64,000 nt of DNA from Durio zibethinus (GCF_002303985.1 NW_019167915.1:7469170-7533169); one strand, 5' to 3'. Shown: positions 23,800 through 37,400, counted from the first letter of the stretch. The notes: generated from the sequence alone by a model not told the origin. Numbers and translations are program-made.

Positions 23800-24684
23800 A
23801 AAAGACATTCTCATTTGATTTTTGGTACCCAAATTGCTTTAAATCCTTGAGAGTTAGTCCCAATATCTCTTGTTTCTTTTAGAACCCATACTCGTTTAAT
23901 TTTAAATGAAACTTTTCTCTTTATGGGACAAGTATGTATAGTATGACCATGAAAATTATAAAAATTGCATTTAATCATTTTAGCACTTAAACTCTTGTTT
24001 AAAAGCTCTTATTTTTCATTCATCAATTCATCAAATTGTTTTTTCAAAATAATTTTTTTTCTAAAAATTCATTTCTACTTTGAGATGTTTCAAAATCTAT
24101 TTTCAATTTTTCATTTTCTTTTCCCAAAATGTTTTTTACATTCATCAAAAAATCATTTTCAGCATTCAATTTTGAAATCATTTTCTTATATTTCCTCATC
24201 ATTGATTCATATTCAACATATAGCTTATTATAAGCATCTTGTAATTCATCAAAAGAATATAAATTTGAATTAATAGAATTAGAGGTTACCACTGATTCTT
24301 CAAAGACCATAAGACATAATGCATTTCGATTAGAGATTTACCTTTCATGTATTTCTTCTAACTTCCTTCATATCCCATTTAAGGTGGAGCAATTTAAGAC
24401 TAAGTTAATGTTGTGATAGTCAAGAGCTCAATACAATAAGCACTTGTCTTTGGCATCATCCATCACTTACCTCATGTAGTTTGCATTATTTGAAAGAATT
24501 TCAAGCCTTTTCTTTATCATATTCCAATCTCTAAAATCTTGGGCCATTATGAATACCTTCATCATCATTCTCTATTCACAAATTTAAATTTATCAAATAG
24601 AAAAGCTTTGAGGACTTTCTCACCATCATGAAACCTAAATTGAGCCATAGAATCTTTATTTAAAGTGGTTAAACCTATACCAAA
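23800..24684 (-). pseudogene. Ty1/Copia-type gag remnant
   Basis: Reading down from the primer-binding site, the minus strand gives MAQFRFHDGEK, then IMAQDFRDWNMIKKRLEI, broken by stops and shifts. A longer open piece follows (24310-24044) with a coiled-coil gag region containing FDELQDAYNKLYVEYESM. Next comes a zinc-knuckle-like CNFYNFHGHTIHTC (about 23968-23928; the second Cys is replaced by Tyr) and finally FKAIWVPK near 23822. This order (gag core, coiled coil, knuckle, WVPK) is typical of plant SIRE-like Copia gag. Several stops and frameshifts show it is non-functional. No protease, integrase or RT follows. Confidence 0.75.
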
Positions 24685-24697
24685 GTTTTAATACCAA
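24685..24697 (-). other. Copia primer-binding site (tRNA-iMet type)
   Basis: On the minus strand the LTR-like end AACA is followed by ATTGGTATTAAAAC, close to TGGTATCAGAGC, the initiator-tRNA-Met primer-binding site used by most plant Copia elements. The order LTR, PBS, gag on the minus strand is correct. Confidence 0.7.
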
Positions 24698-24698
24698 T

Positions 24699-25650
24699 TG
24701 TTAGCTTTTTAGGTGAGATGGTGATCCAAAAGAGGGTGAATTGGATTTCTTCAAATTCTTCTCAAATAATGATTTTAATATAATTGAATGAAAAATTAAA
24801 ATTAATATCAAAATATAATGCAAATAACAATAAATTGATAATCTTAAAGCAAATGCAAAGTAAAGAGATAAGAATAGAGAAATTAAACACAAAGATTTAT
24901 AGAGGTTTAGTTCTTCTCCACAAGGCATCTAGTCTTCTCTTTTTGGTTATCCATACTAAGGCTTCAATCTCTAATCATAAATTGAAAATACAACCATATC
25001 TTTTTCTCTCTAACGCTTAAGATAGAAACCTCTATCCTTTATAGTATTTTATCCAATCTCACTACAAATTTCTCAAGAGAATATTTCATTCCTTGCTCTC
25101 TTCCCTTTTTGTATATCAAAAGTAATTTTACAAATAATAGAATAACCTCTCTAAGGCTAGGTATTTACTAAGTTTAAATACAAGAAAATGATGAATTAAC
25201 AACAAATATGATTTGGATACAATAAATTCAAAGATATAGTCTTTAAAGCTCTAAAACTCTTGATTTCTTTTAGAGATATAAATGTATGGCTTGTTGATGC
25301 TTGCTCTCTTGATTTTTACTATTTTTTGATGTGATGGAATGCCTAATATATAGAAAAATTGAAGAACTTGCCATTTGGGATGGTTTTACAGTTGAAAAAA
25401 CTTGTTGAAGCTTGAAAAACTAGTTGTTGGACCTTTTTTAGGCATAAAGGTTCGATCCTATGCCTTACCCAATCGATCCCTTCTTGAAGGGATCAATCTG
25501 TTTTGCTAGTTTTTCAACATTTTCGCTTTCTGGACAAATACCTAATCAATCCTATACAAGAGGAGATTGATCATGTCAAGCAAGGGATCAATCTTGTCTC
25601 TTAGGAGATCAATCAGGTCAAGCTGGGCAGTTATCTCATGTTTTGCACTC
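24699..25650 (-). mobile_element. Copia LTR-like region (5' LTR of the gag remnant)
   Basis: The plus strand begins TGTTAGCTTTTTAGGTGAGA and includes AAGAGGGTGAATTGGATTT and ATAGAGGTTTAGTTCTTCTC, phrases characteristic of SIRE-like Copia LTRs. The far part carries ATCGATCCCTTC repeats (25440-25640). The outer end is not defined. On the minus strand it directly precedes the primer-binding site and gag. Short apparent open frames inside it are not genes. Confidence 0.65.
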
Positions 25651-27164
25651 AACTCATTAATTTGATCATATCTTGATTTATGCAACTCCAAATCAAAAAT
25701 TGTTTAAATAGTTAGAAACTAGATTTAAAGGGCTTTCTATCCATTTCAAATTCATTATCTAATTCATTATATTTGAATTATAGTGAATTTTCAAAACTAT
25801 TCTTTGTGCAGTTTTTAGATAATTGCATAGTATCTAGTAAAAATTTAAAAATCTTTTCTTAGAAATTTGGATTTTGATTTTATTTGATCCATTAGAAAGT
25901 AGACTCAATAGCTTTCCAACCATACAAAATTCAAATATTAAAACTTTGTGAATTAATACAAAAAAAATAAAATAAGTTCAATGTTGGAAAACTTTGTTCG
26001 TGTAAAATAACTTTCTTAAGTTAATCTATTTCTTAAAACCAATACTATCAAAATTGTATTGAGTCCAAAATGAATAAGTTCACTTTAAAAACAATAGTTG
26101 GACTTTCATTTAAGCTCAAATAAATAATGTTTAAAGATAGTTTTGATTTGAGAAATAAGAAAACATAAAGAAATGTTTGTTTATACTTTGAAAATCATAT
26201 TATTCATTTAGTTCCAAAATAATAAAACTTAAGAACTTGTACTAAATAAATCTTTTTCAAAATCTTAATCAAGCTTATTTAGCTTAATATTTTGTCATTT
26301 TAAAATAAGGATCAATTCAATACTAACATATATAATTATTTATTTTGCATTATTATTCTAGTATTACGAAATTTCCTTTCCAACTTTTTTTTACTACTAG
26401 TTGCTCTATTTTCAATCTTCCAAAACATTCAGTTATTATTGTGATCATTAGTGCTAAATTTTTGTTGAGCAAGATTATTTTTTCTGCTGAACCATTAATT
26501 CTAATAATTACAATTTAATCTTAATAATCTCAAGTATAAAAATATTGTATTTAAAACAATCACAATATACTTAATAATCTCAATTTTTCCTTTTCTTTAA
26601 CATGTTTCAAGATATATTCTCTACAACTTACTTAGTACATTATATTTGAAGAAAAACTCTACTGATTATTAAGTATATTGTATAAAGTCTAGATATATAT
26701 GCTCCACGAATATGAATAGCTCAATCTGGAAACACATTCAAATTGTGAATATTATATAAAATATATATCAATGGCATTGTTACTTATCAATAAGCTATTA
26801 GCTTCATGATACTAAAATCTGCTCTAGATTGAAGGTTTTTAGTTCGAACTCAATTGCAACCCAAAAGACCAAAAAAAATAATGCCATTATTCCTTAACCA
26901 ATTTGTAACAATGAATTGATTAGTTTAGCTTATTCCCCTTTAAAAGTTCTCCTTATAAAGCATATGAAACACATTTTCTTAATTTAAAGCAACAAATAGA
27001 AGTGAGAAGTGATACACGATATTTCATTAATTAGAAATATAAAAGTTTTATAAAAAGATTTTAAATTCGAAGGGTTTTTGGTATGTATTTATGATTTCTT
27101 CTTCATTCATATATTCCATGATCAACTTTCGTTCTAGAGAAATATATAAGCTAATTTCCAATGA
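25651..27164. other. AT-rich intergenic DNA
   Basis: No gene, RNA or repeat with clear boundaries recognised. Confidence 0.4.
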
Positions 27165-28681
27165 AAAATCAATAAACATAAAATAAAAGTTTAAGTAAAT
27201 TGGAATCAAATAATTAATATCTTTAAGACTTTTTTGTTTTGGTAGATTTGAACAATAATGTCGATGCAATAAAAAAGCAAATCACTTTATTGTTGGAGAT
27301 GTGGAGCAAAGTCATGCATAAAAATTTGGCTTGCTTGTTCTTTCAATCTTGTCTACTTTCATACTTATTAGAATATTAGAATGTAGATCCATGCTACGTT
27401 ATGCAAAGTTTATGGAGATTTATAAAAATATATTTTTTAATATCAAATTCAAAAGATAATAGAATATAACGAAATATTAATACTTAAAATTAAAATAATT
27501 TAAGATTTGAGATTACACATCTTTAGATCTATCTATTTAAAAATTTTACAAACTCTAAATCAAACCATTCATCTGTGCTATACAAATTCTAAATCTATCT
27601 AGATTTGAGACTATATAACTCTAAATCTTTTTATTCAAGAACTCTATACTGCTTAAATTTATAATTTCAAAGTTGCTATTTGTTTTAAATAAGAAGTTCT
27701 ATCATTTAATTTTCGTTTTAAGGTTTTTTGAAATCTGTTAATATTTTTTGGGTTTTTTTTTTAACTTTGGCAACTTATATTTCTTTCCAAGTTATTAATC
27801 TATTTTCTAACCATAACACACCATCAAAATATTATGAAAATATTGATCACAAATACTTAGACAAAATTCAAAAAAATTTTAAAAAAAAGATAAATAAATT
27901 AAATGATGGTGGAGCTTTTCAAAAGTATGCGAAAAGGGATTGACAAACACTAATATTGTAGTTAAAGGTAAAAGAACAAATCAAACATGAAAAACAAAAA
28001 TTAGATATGGTTGATGCCAAAAAAGTATTCAAAAAGCTTACATTTTTACATTATCTCCTCATCGGCTTCTTAAAATCTATCACAACAATTTGAAAATTTA
28101 AAGGAATAATTATTCTAAAAAATGAATAAATTATTTATTCCATAGAAAGATAATTGTGAATTATTAACTAAAATTTTTGTTGGCTATAGATGCTCACCCA
28201 TGGGACTAAACTTTTAAAGTTACATTTCAGATTCACTAAAAGACTTTATCATGTTCACACCTTAAAAATAAAAAATATAATCAACAAACTCTTTTTCTTT
28301 TTTTCATTTTAAACCAAATTTCATAATTTTTAATTATTTTTATTGAATATATCCAATGAATTCCTTCAAAGGCATACTTGAATATCAAATAATTATAAAA
28401 ATCTCATCTTTAAAACCTTGAAACCAATATGCTACTAGTCAGATTCTCTATTACAACAACCTTTAACCCCAATTAATACCTCATAAATCCTTTTTCGTGT
28501 CTTTGATTCCTTTTAAATTAGGACTATGTTTTATTGAAATGGAATCAAATAATTACTCTTAAATTTTGTAACTTAAATGACAAAAAATCCTAAAATTACT
28601 AATTTAAGTGTTGCCATAATGCAATCAAGCTAACTTCATAGAAATTGATAAAAGAAAAAAATTACCTTACCAAGCTCACTT

Positions 28682-28812
28682 CTAAGGCTAGATATAATGT
28701 TATTGCCAATTTGAAAGGAGAACTTCAATCGATAATGGCTACCTTCTTTCAGTGTAAACCATAAGCCCTGAGACTTTTCATTTTCAAGAATCGAAAGAAC
28801 TATGTCAGATAC
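28682..28812 (-). pseudogene. RhoGDI exon relic, copy 2
   Basis: The minus strand reads SDIVLSILENEKSQ, then GLWFTLKEGSHYRLKFSFQI and GNNIISSLR without a break. This matches the central beta-sandwich segment of plant Rho GDP-dissociation inhibitors (family pattern LWFTLKEGS.YRLKF.FQVSNNIVSGL). Upstream, the acceptor-side sequence is ATGTATCTGAC with no clear AG, and neither the preceding N-terminal exons nor the following YTNTVW-type exon is present nearby. It is therefore an isolated exon relic. Family identity is by recognition only. Confidence 0.75.
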
Positions 28813-29341
28813 ATTAAAAAAGTAACACCTTTTTATTACAATAGTTTTTTTAAAGAGTAAATTTAAAGACATTTGGTAATAAGTAATTTGGTTTAAAGGC
28901 AAGGAAGCAACCTATACTATAAGCATTTAAATTAAACATCAATGTTGTATACCTCCACCATTAATCATAGCATGGCAACAACCCTTTGTGTACGCTACTT
29001 GTCTTAGAAAAAACTAAAACCTTAAAATGTGATGATATTCAAATAAGCATTTTAAGAAACACCTTTTTCATCAACTTTTAAGACAAAAAAAATATATATC
29101 TATGGAATAAACTCATCTCAAAATAGAAGCCTCAAAATAAAAAAGACAATCCAACATTATCTTCAAGCTAAAACAATCTAAAAAATAGAATTAATAATAG
29201 AAATATAAATTCTCATATCAAGCAAAACTATCCAATCACTCAACATCTTTATCTTCTTGCTTTCAGTAGTAATTTTCTAATTATATGATTCACAATCTAA
29301 TCGATCAAGCATAAAAAGAAAGTAAAACCCACAAAAGCTTT

Positions 29342-29350
<9 letters not shown>

Positions 29351-29378
<28 letters not shown>
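29351..29378. repeat. (GT)14 microsatellite
   Basis: Uninterrupted GT dinucleotides within segmental duplication copy 2. The matching site in copy 1 (about 18660-18675) has only ATGTGT. Confidence 0.95.
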
Positions 29379-29382
<4 letters not shown>

Positions 29383-29600
29383 GAATTATAGAAGTTAATT
29401 TTGTAGATATACAGCTTATAGAAGCTCAAATGTTGATACATATGTGGATTAGCATTTTAAGCTATAGACAAAAGCTAAATACATTATGGCAAAAAGGTTT
29501 ACCTTCTATACCTACCAACCATAGCCTTTTTTAGGCACATTTTATTCAAACATCTTAAGATTATCTCTCAACACTATAGCATATAGATAAATTATATTGC

Positions 29601-32600
29601 AAATTATATTTGCTGATTTAATTATTGCAATTGCAAATATGGACCCAATCCATTATGCAACCATGCTGTGACTCTTGGTATTAGTGGCCTGGTTTTTGCA
29701 TGGGTGGGTTGGTATAGAAATTGGCCCTTATAAAGAAAATTTATAGGGAAAAAAATGAGCAAAGTCTCATTAAATATTAGCTGGAGAAATTTTGGCTGAA
29801 AGTAGGATGCCTAATAAAAAAAATCCCCAATCTCCTCTTGCAAACAAAAAAAAAATTAAGACTAACGGAGTGGGCTAAAAAAGGTAAACATGGTAGACAA
29901 TTAGGGTTTTTCATTTGCAAACAAAAAAAGAATGAAAGCTAATTTAGTCTTTAAAAAGGAGGCTTGTGCTTCACTGTGGGATTTAATCGTCAGAGTTAAT
30001 AAATTTCAAGTGAAAAAAAGTGAACATAAATTTGTTAAGAAATATTAGCAAAAAATGTATAAATTTTCACTAATCATACATAAATAATTAATTATAATCA
30101 ACAAAAATTAAAAAATAGATTAATTTACCAACTATGAAAAAATCTTAAAGTGCAAAATTTTATACAAAAATAAAAATAATAAGGGAATAAAAGAAATTGA
30201 AGAGATATAAAATATTATTTCTTGTTTACTCTTTATCTCTTTATCTAGCAAGTTCATCCATACTTTTTTCTCAAGCCTGTGCTTTAATGTCAAAATTAAT
30301 CTACAAGCAAAAACATTATTCATTAAACAACATTATAAAGTTTAACTGCATTTGATCATAAGTTGTTTAAAATCTTAAATACCTTGACATTTTCAAAGAC
30401 AAACAATAAGGTTGCTATTTCTATAGATAATGAAAATTTAATTGCCGTAGTATATATCTCTAAATTAAATTAAAAATAAATGATTCCTTCCAAACTAACA
30501 AACTCTTGCCAAGATCAATAGAAATCATTGAATTTCAATTAAAAGAATGAACCAACAAAAGTACATTATTATAAAGAACAATTTTAGAAAACTTTACCTT
30601 ACAACCATCATTTTGTGTAACAAATCAACAAGCAAACTGGAATCAATAAAGCACAAAGGATTGTCATTGAAAATATCACCCAAAAAAAAAAAAAAGTTGA
30701 TATTATATTAAAATTTTTTATAAAGTAAACTATGTATTGAATGATTCAACTCCCATACAATAATAGTTAAGTAGCATTTTACAAACTTTAAACACCCAAT
30801 ATCATGAAATTTAACAACTAAAAATGGCCAAAATAACTAAAAATTTTGATTTCTTAACATACTCAGTAGTTGAATAGACGATAGCAACCTTCAGTAAATA
30901 TTAACTTTTAAAATGAAATTGAGGTACAATTCACAATCTCACAGGCACATAACACAATTACTTACATTTCTATAACATCATATAAAAGAGTCATGTCTTG
31001 TAGTATTTAAATCCAAATTTTAGCTTAAGCTTTTTTTTGGCACCTTTTACTCACTAATCAAAGCAATTTTTTTTAAATACTACTTTCATTCAATTATCAG
31101 TATAGCTTATCTAAAATTATTTTATAAGTTTGTGTTAAACTTATAGGGATTGGTTAGAAGTTTTGGAAGAAGAAATGGTTTATCATCACACACAATTCCT
31201 TAATCTGCTTTAAAAATGATCATATTAGTAATTATCATCCAACCATTATTTGAGTAATTATAGTATGGCTTATTTTTTTCTAAATTTTCTATTATACTGA
31301 TTTTTAACTTTTATGTGCTACCGAAAACATTTTAACGCTACTAATCTGTTGTTTAATCATTATATAAAGATAAAATAATCAATCTAAACATATAAAGTAA
31401 CATCTAGTCACAAAAATCAATATGAGTTTTATATTACCTAGTCACATGCTAAAGCAAAGACCAATGAGTTGTCATGCCTTTACCTTCCAATGGCTTCCCC
31501 ACGGATGAGGGTTTTTTTTTACTTTGCAAAATTATAAGCACACTGAAAAAGAAAGCTAAATATTATACTATAAATCAGGGAATTGATATCACCGATTTCA
31601 ATTAACTTTACAAATTTACTAAGTGAAAATGCATTAATGTACCTAGTCTATTCTACCTAAAAGATATAGTGTAAGTGTATGCCTTAGGTTTGAATCATCC
31701 AAAGCTAAAATAGACACATACCCAAATATGTTGTCATGTAAACCAAAACAAACAATTAGACAAAACAAAATTAAGAATCAAATATCAAGAGGGAAAACAC
31801 ATATGTAATTTCAATTTGCAAAGATAAGCTTCTATGTGCTTCGATCCTACCATTGTATAAGCTTTTATAACCTCAAGCACACGTGACATCTCTTTCAATT
31901 CTTGATCACTTTTCATCCAACCAAAAAAAGACAATAAAAACCCTTATATTGCCTATGCAATTAATTAAAAGAAACTACCTCTCAATTTAGTCATTCAACA
32001 CCGATTGCAGTTTTTGTCGATGTTGGTTAATAATTCTGTCCCTTTTGTGTTGTTTCCCCTTTTTTCCATTCCCTTTTCTTTCTTTTTGGTTTTCATAATC
32101 ATCCATCTATAGAAGCTTCTGGATAGCTTTAACATTGATTTATTTCAACAAAAATGAAATCATAAAAAAAAAAAATGAAAATGTTTATGGAGAAGTTTTA
32201 GTTTTTTTCTTCCCAAATTTATCTTTCAATTTTCTTTATAACACTAAAGAGGTGTTGAGCAAATTAAAACAACAAAAGTTAAGGGAACAATTTTATTTAT
32301 TTTATAGATTATAGATATCGAAAGCAATCTCAATTGTGTGTTGACAAGTTTTTTTTTAACTTTTTTAATTGGTTCTTTTTTAAAAAAAAAACTTATATTT
32401 TTAATCAGTTTATTTGCTTACATATGTTTAATATTTACTATAACTAATTTATCTCTTTTATATTATATAATGATCATTTTATTCTTTAATAAAAATAATT
32501 TATAACATAATTAAAAAATTAAAAATTCCTAAAATTATATATATTTATAAATTTTTTTTGGTAAATCAAATATATCTATGAAGGTAACAATTTTTTTGGA

Positions 32601-33899
32601 TTCATAAATTTTTTTATTTACTGATTTTAAGGTGACAGAAGAAGTTTTTGGTGAAAAAAAAGTTTGAACTAAAGGATTAGATTAATATATAATTAAATAA
32701 AAAAATTGAAGGATTTTCTGTCATTAGTAAATAGAAATAAATAAGTTTAATATATATAAATTTAATATTTTTTTTAATTTATCATTTTGGACTACTTTTT
32801 TAGATAAAAAAAATAGTATATTAAACACAAATTTGAATATAATATTTTTAACATAAAACCTATTTTACTATCTAATAACTAAATTTTGGTAATGTAGGGT
32901 CATAGTACTGACCGTCTGGGCTAAGACGTGTCACGCTCCTTTTTTTTTTTTTTTTTTTTGCTTTTTAGTTTTTTTTAGATTTTTTCCTTTTACTTTTAAA
33001 ATATTTAATAAATATTTATTTTAAATTATAAAAAATATATATTTTTAAAAAAATTATATTTTTAAATATAATACCCACTTATATCAATTTTTTCGTTTTT
33101 TAATTTTTAATTTTTTTCTTTTTAAATAAAAAATATTTAATAAAGATTTTTTTAAAAATCAATTTTTTTGAGACCCACTTGAGTACAACACGATCAACAA
33201 TACCATTCTTTGGGGTTATCACTGTCATTTAAAGTTTTCTTTTTTATGTATAAATCATTTTCTTTTTTTCTTTTTTTCTTTTTTTGGGCCTTTTTAACTT
33301 TTTTTAAAAAATTAGTTTGTGAATGTATTTAAAATTATAAAAGTATATATTTCTTACAGATTTATTTTTAATATTTGTGACTCCTTATATCAATTTTTCT
33401 TTTTTACTTTTTTATTTATTTTTTTATTTTTCCCATTTTTAAATTTAAAAAATATTTGATAAATATTCTTGTAGATAATTTTTTTTGTAAAACTTATTTG
33501 ATACTAAAAATACGACACATTTATATTTTAAATTTGATGATTTTTAAAAATATATTTGTGTACATACTTGGATGTTTTTGTAATGTCATTCTTATATGAT
33601 TTGATCTTTTGTTTTTTTTTTTTTAATTAGATAATTTTTTAAAAAAATTGGTAAATAAAGATGGTAAAACTAAAAATTTAACCAGCGACAATTTGCTGGT
33701 ATTTCACCTAATTAGAAAAAATTAGATAAAAAATTTTTTAAGCGTAGGCCAAATTTCTAGTTTACTTTTGAAAAGTGCATCTTACCCTTCTACATTTTGT
33801 TTAAACAGGAATGTCAAAATGGAGGATCTACCATCCGTACGGGTCTACAACTAATTTGTTTTGTTTTGTTTTGCTTCCTATAAATACAAAGATCATGTC
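29601..33899. other. AT-rich intergenic DNA
   Basis: No gene could be supported. A segment at about 31826-31920 reads on the minus strand as an unbroken KSDQELKEMSRVLEVIKA-like peptide and might be a relic exon, but no family was recognised. Homopolymer T and A runs are frequent (for example 32940-32959). Confidence 0.35.
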
Positions 33900-34447
33900 A
33901 TCCATCGAAAAGGCTAAAAAAAATTAATATCATCTGATATCAGAAGCAACCTAAATTGTGCTAGATGGAATGCTTTATACCAATGCAAGACAAAGTATAT
34001 AACTATTGCAGTATAACCGCCTCTACTAGTGTAAGTTAGAGAAATCACAAATGAAGAGCTAATATATAAGAATAAAACTTTTCGAACAAAACTATGATAC
34101 CTCATGTAACACTCCTATTTGAACAAATTCTCTTTTCCTGTTTGTCTGTGGCACCAGCTTGCAAAATTTTCCACCTTTTCAATTATGAACTGTTGAACAG
34201 TTTTGCAAGCTACTCTTAACCCTGCTTGAAACAAAAGAAACCTTCCAGTTGTTCCATCCATGCACAGGACAGCTGGGATCAAATCTCAGCTCCCAATGTT
34301 TATCTGGGGTGATTTAGCTTCCAATGAGGCTATTTAAGAAAGGAGATTGATCCATACATAGACAAATTACCTTTCCCTGGCTAGGACAAAATCTGTCATG
34401 TCAATTACTCTCTCGTCTCATATCATGTGTGAGGGCAGGCTTCATCC
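33900..34447 (-). other. 3' flank / probable 3' UTR of the CLC gene
   Basis: Sequence just downstream of the CLC-e-like stop codon on the minus strand, less AT-rich than the intergenic DNA beyond. A short open frame here has no recognised domain. The poly(A) site cannot be fixed from sequence alone. Confidence 0.35.
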
Positions 34448-37400
34448 TCATTTCACAACTGCCTTTACCGTGTCAAATTCAAGAGATTCTCTTGTAGCTA
34501 AAGCTCTACAATAGAAAAACCACCCGCCAGCCAGGAGCCCATAAAGGCATATACACAATAAAGACGAAAACCAGGTCAGTAGTACAAATAAGAAACTGAA
34601 AGTGGAAACATACAAGGCCACTGAATCAATTTAGACAGTTTTATTATACAAGACGAGTTTTGAAACCCCAACTTTAACCACTCCTTTCCTTTAAGAGTTT
34701 GATTTTATTATACATGATTATTTTGCCATCTAAATATAAAATTTAAAAGCAGCAATTCTCTCATTCTACTGCCACTCTGCACTTTAAGGATACAATAGTC
34801 TAAACCATTGCCACAAGTCAAAGCATGGGAAAGAAAGGGTTATATCATGAATATGCCACTATAAAACATGGCCATATGCAGATCATAAGGCTAATTTACA
34901 AATATGTCTTTGGTTAGCCTATTAAAGAGTCAGTGAACTTCCATTACGATAATCAATGTAATAGTTAAAAGAGATACATCAGAAGCAGACCAGAGATTTA
35001 GTAACAAACCTGCAAGTTAGACTGATACATTCTCTGTCCAGAAGGCCAATTGGACGTCCTTGGCAGCCTTTAACATGCTCAGACATAACTGGAACTTGAC
35101 TCAGACCATGTTTATTCATGATCATTTCAGCAGACAGAATATCCATGGTAGGTGTAGCTGCCCATGGCACTTTACATTTTGCACCATCTGGTGAACATAT
35201 TTCAGATACCAAAAGCAACTGTAGCAGGGATTATCAATTAGTCAAAGATAGCAGGCTTACACCTTCAGTGCAGGGTAATAGGGGAGTCACTTGGTGGTGA
35301 AAGAATCATAGAAATGAATTGGAATCCATCTGGGTTCAAATTACACAAACAGTGTTGTCACTTTAACACATCTTTGGTATGGATGTACACCAAAGATGGT
35401 GATTTCAAGAAATAGTGAAGCATGCAGCTTCAGATATATCTCACAGTACCAATTGATTGTAAAGATGACCCTTGGTATTAACTGCAGTAGTTGGGATGGC
35501 AGGTAGTCTGAGTAGAGATGTAGATTACCCTTCCAACTTTACTATTGTGCCCCAAAAAAAGAATGACCGTAAAGACAAAATCCTATATTGAAGTTTATTT
35601 TAATCTATTTTAAGTTGCAATGGGCACTAGTTAAGTATTTTTCGTGATAGGAGACATCCTTCTGAATTTCCATCACTTCCTCCACCCTTAATTTCCACGA
35701 GATCCTAGCAACTGAGTAAATCTTTATGTGTTTTTCCATTTTCCCCCCTTCCATAATGTGCAACATGCATAAGTGGTTAAAGCATTTGATTCAAAAAAAC
35801 TTGAACCAGCAAAATCTATAAACCGTATGCTGCAATTATAATTAATAGTTTAAACTTTAAAGTAATGATTGCACCATACCTTGGAGTCTAAGCTTTTGTC
35901 TTTTGCAAATTTGCTGAACTCGTGAATATCTGTAAGTGTCAATAAACCCAGTAAAAGGTTGTCATTGTCAACAATGATTGCACAAGACTGCTTTTCCGCA
36001 AGCATAAGATTCACTGCTTCAGTAAGTAAAGTACTTATCATAACTGTCACATATCTTGTCCTCATGGCTTCTGAAACAAAAATTCTCTTCTCTAAATCCT
36101 TGGTTCTAATACTGGAATCATCAATGCAGAGTGAACTTTCAAATTCACAAAGGTTATTGAAATAAGGTGCCTTATCAGGTGGTGTATCAGTAGAAGATAG
36201 ACCATTTGTATTATCTGATGCTTCAGGCTGTTGATTCGTACGACTGTTTCCATCTTGGAGTGCTTTGGTCCCCTTCACAGCCTTTCTTGTCATCTTGCCA
36301 GATGTAACCCATGAAGAAAGTCCAACAGCTGCTAGTAAAGGTAAAACTATCCGATAATCCTGTGTCAACTCAAAAAGAAGCAGAACTGCAGTAAGAGGTA
36401 CCTGACAGACCCCTGCAAGGGTTGCAGCCATGCCAACCTGCAAAGGAGCTTCATAATGCTCAACCACATCATGATTTATTATTTTATTCTGATGTACGAG
36501 ATTGGTGAACATAATCTCCAGATCCTAAAATTTCTAGGAAAAGTACTCGTTTTGCAATTTTTCATTCCATTATCTGCAATTCATCTCAATTTAAACATCT
36601 TCTAATAATTGCAGAGAATCATTCTCAACTTGATTTAAAAATTAAACAATTTTGAAAACTTCCGCAGAATGTATATCTCATAGTTTGCATCCAAAGATGC
36701 ACAATACCATCATCTATCAGAAGTACCTCAAGTATTGATGGCTTTCCTAAGCATCCTCTGATGTACTAAACCCCAGCTTATCCTCCCTGAGGTTTCATTT
36801 TTCACCTTTTGCATCTTACATTCAGTACAGACATGATGACAAATTTCCATGTTCACCCCACTCATTTTCCTTAGTCTGGCTTTTGGTACTATTTTCTACA
36901 TCCTCAGTCTGAGCTATAGGAAATTTTCTTAGTAAACTTATTTTTGAAAAAATTAAAGAACCCCTAATGATATGCATGTTCTGAGTCAAATATATAAATG
37001 AATAACAAAAGCCCGACCCACAACATGATAATCTCCTTCATAGACAACTTCTCAGTTTCAATTTGATATATGCATTTACAAATAGAAATACATCTAACCA
37101 CAATTTACAGAAATTACCAGGCCATATGCTTGTGGTGATGCCACTTCTAAGATGGAAAGGTGAATGGCTGGATTAGACTGAGCAATTGCAAAACTGATGA
37201 ATTTCCCATATGCCATCCCAGTTGCTGCACCAATAAAAAGTGATGGAGCATAATACCCTCCTACTAACCCAAAGGCCCGGCACAAAGAGGTTGCAATAAT
37301 CTTGACTGCCACCAGCTGAAACAAGAGATCACCCGAAAGACCTTTCACGAATGGCCGAGATTCTATCAAAATGTCTACATTCTCGAAACCCCAGTATAGA

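Larger units (their letters stand above)
27165..29600. repeat. segmental duplication copy 2, uninterrupted
   Basis: Continuous counterpart of 3636-4942 plus 17841-18890. It preserves the pre-insertion state across GGACTAT (28521-28527). It contains the better preserved RhoGDI exon relic and a (GT)14 microsatellite absent from copy 1. Divergence between the copies includes many substitutions and small indels, so the duplication is not recent. Confidence 0.85.

Noticed and set aside
24784..25020. 78-codon plus-strand ORF
   Set aside because: Falls within the Copia LTR-like region and has no recognisable domain.
34979..35009. Alternative end of the CLC protein by reading through to TGA in the intron after exon 5
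   Set aside because: A GT donor at 35009-35008 and an in-frame terminal exon (34505-34448) restore the family's ALATRE-type C terminus, so the read-through form is at most a retained-intron product.
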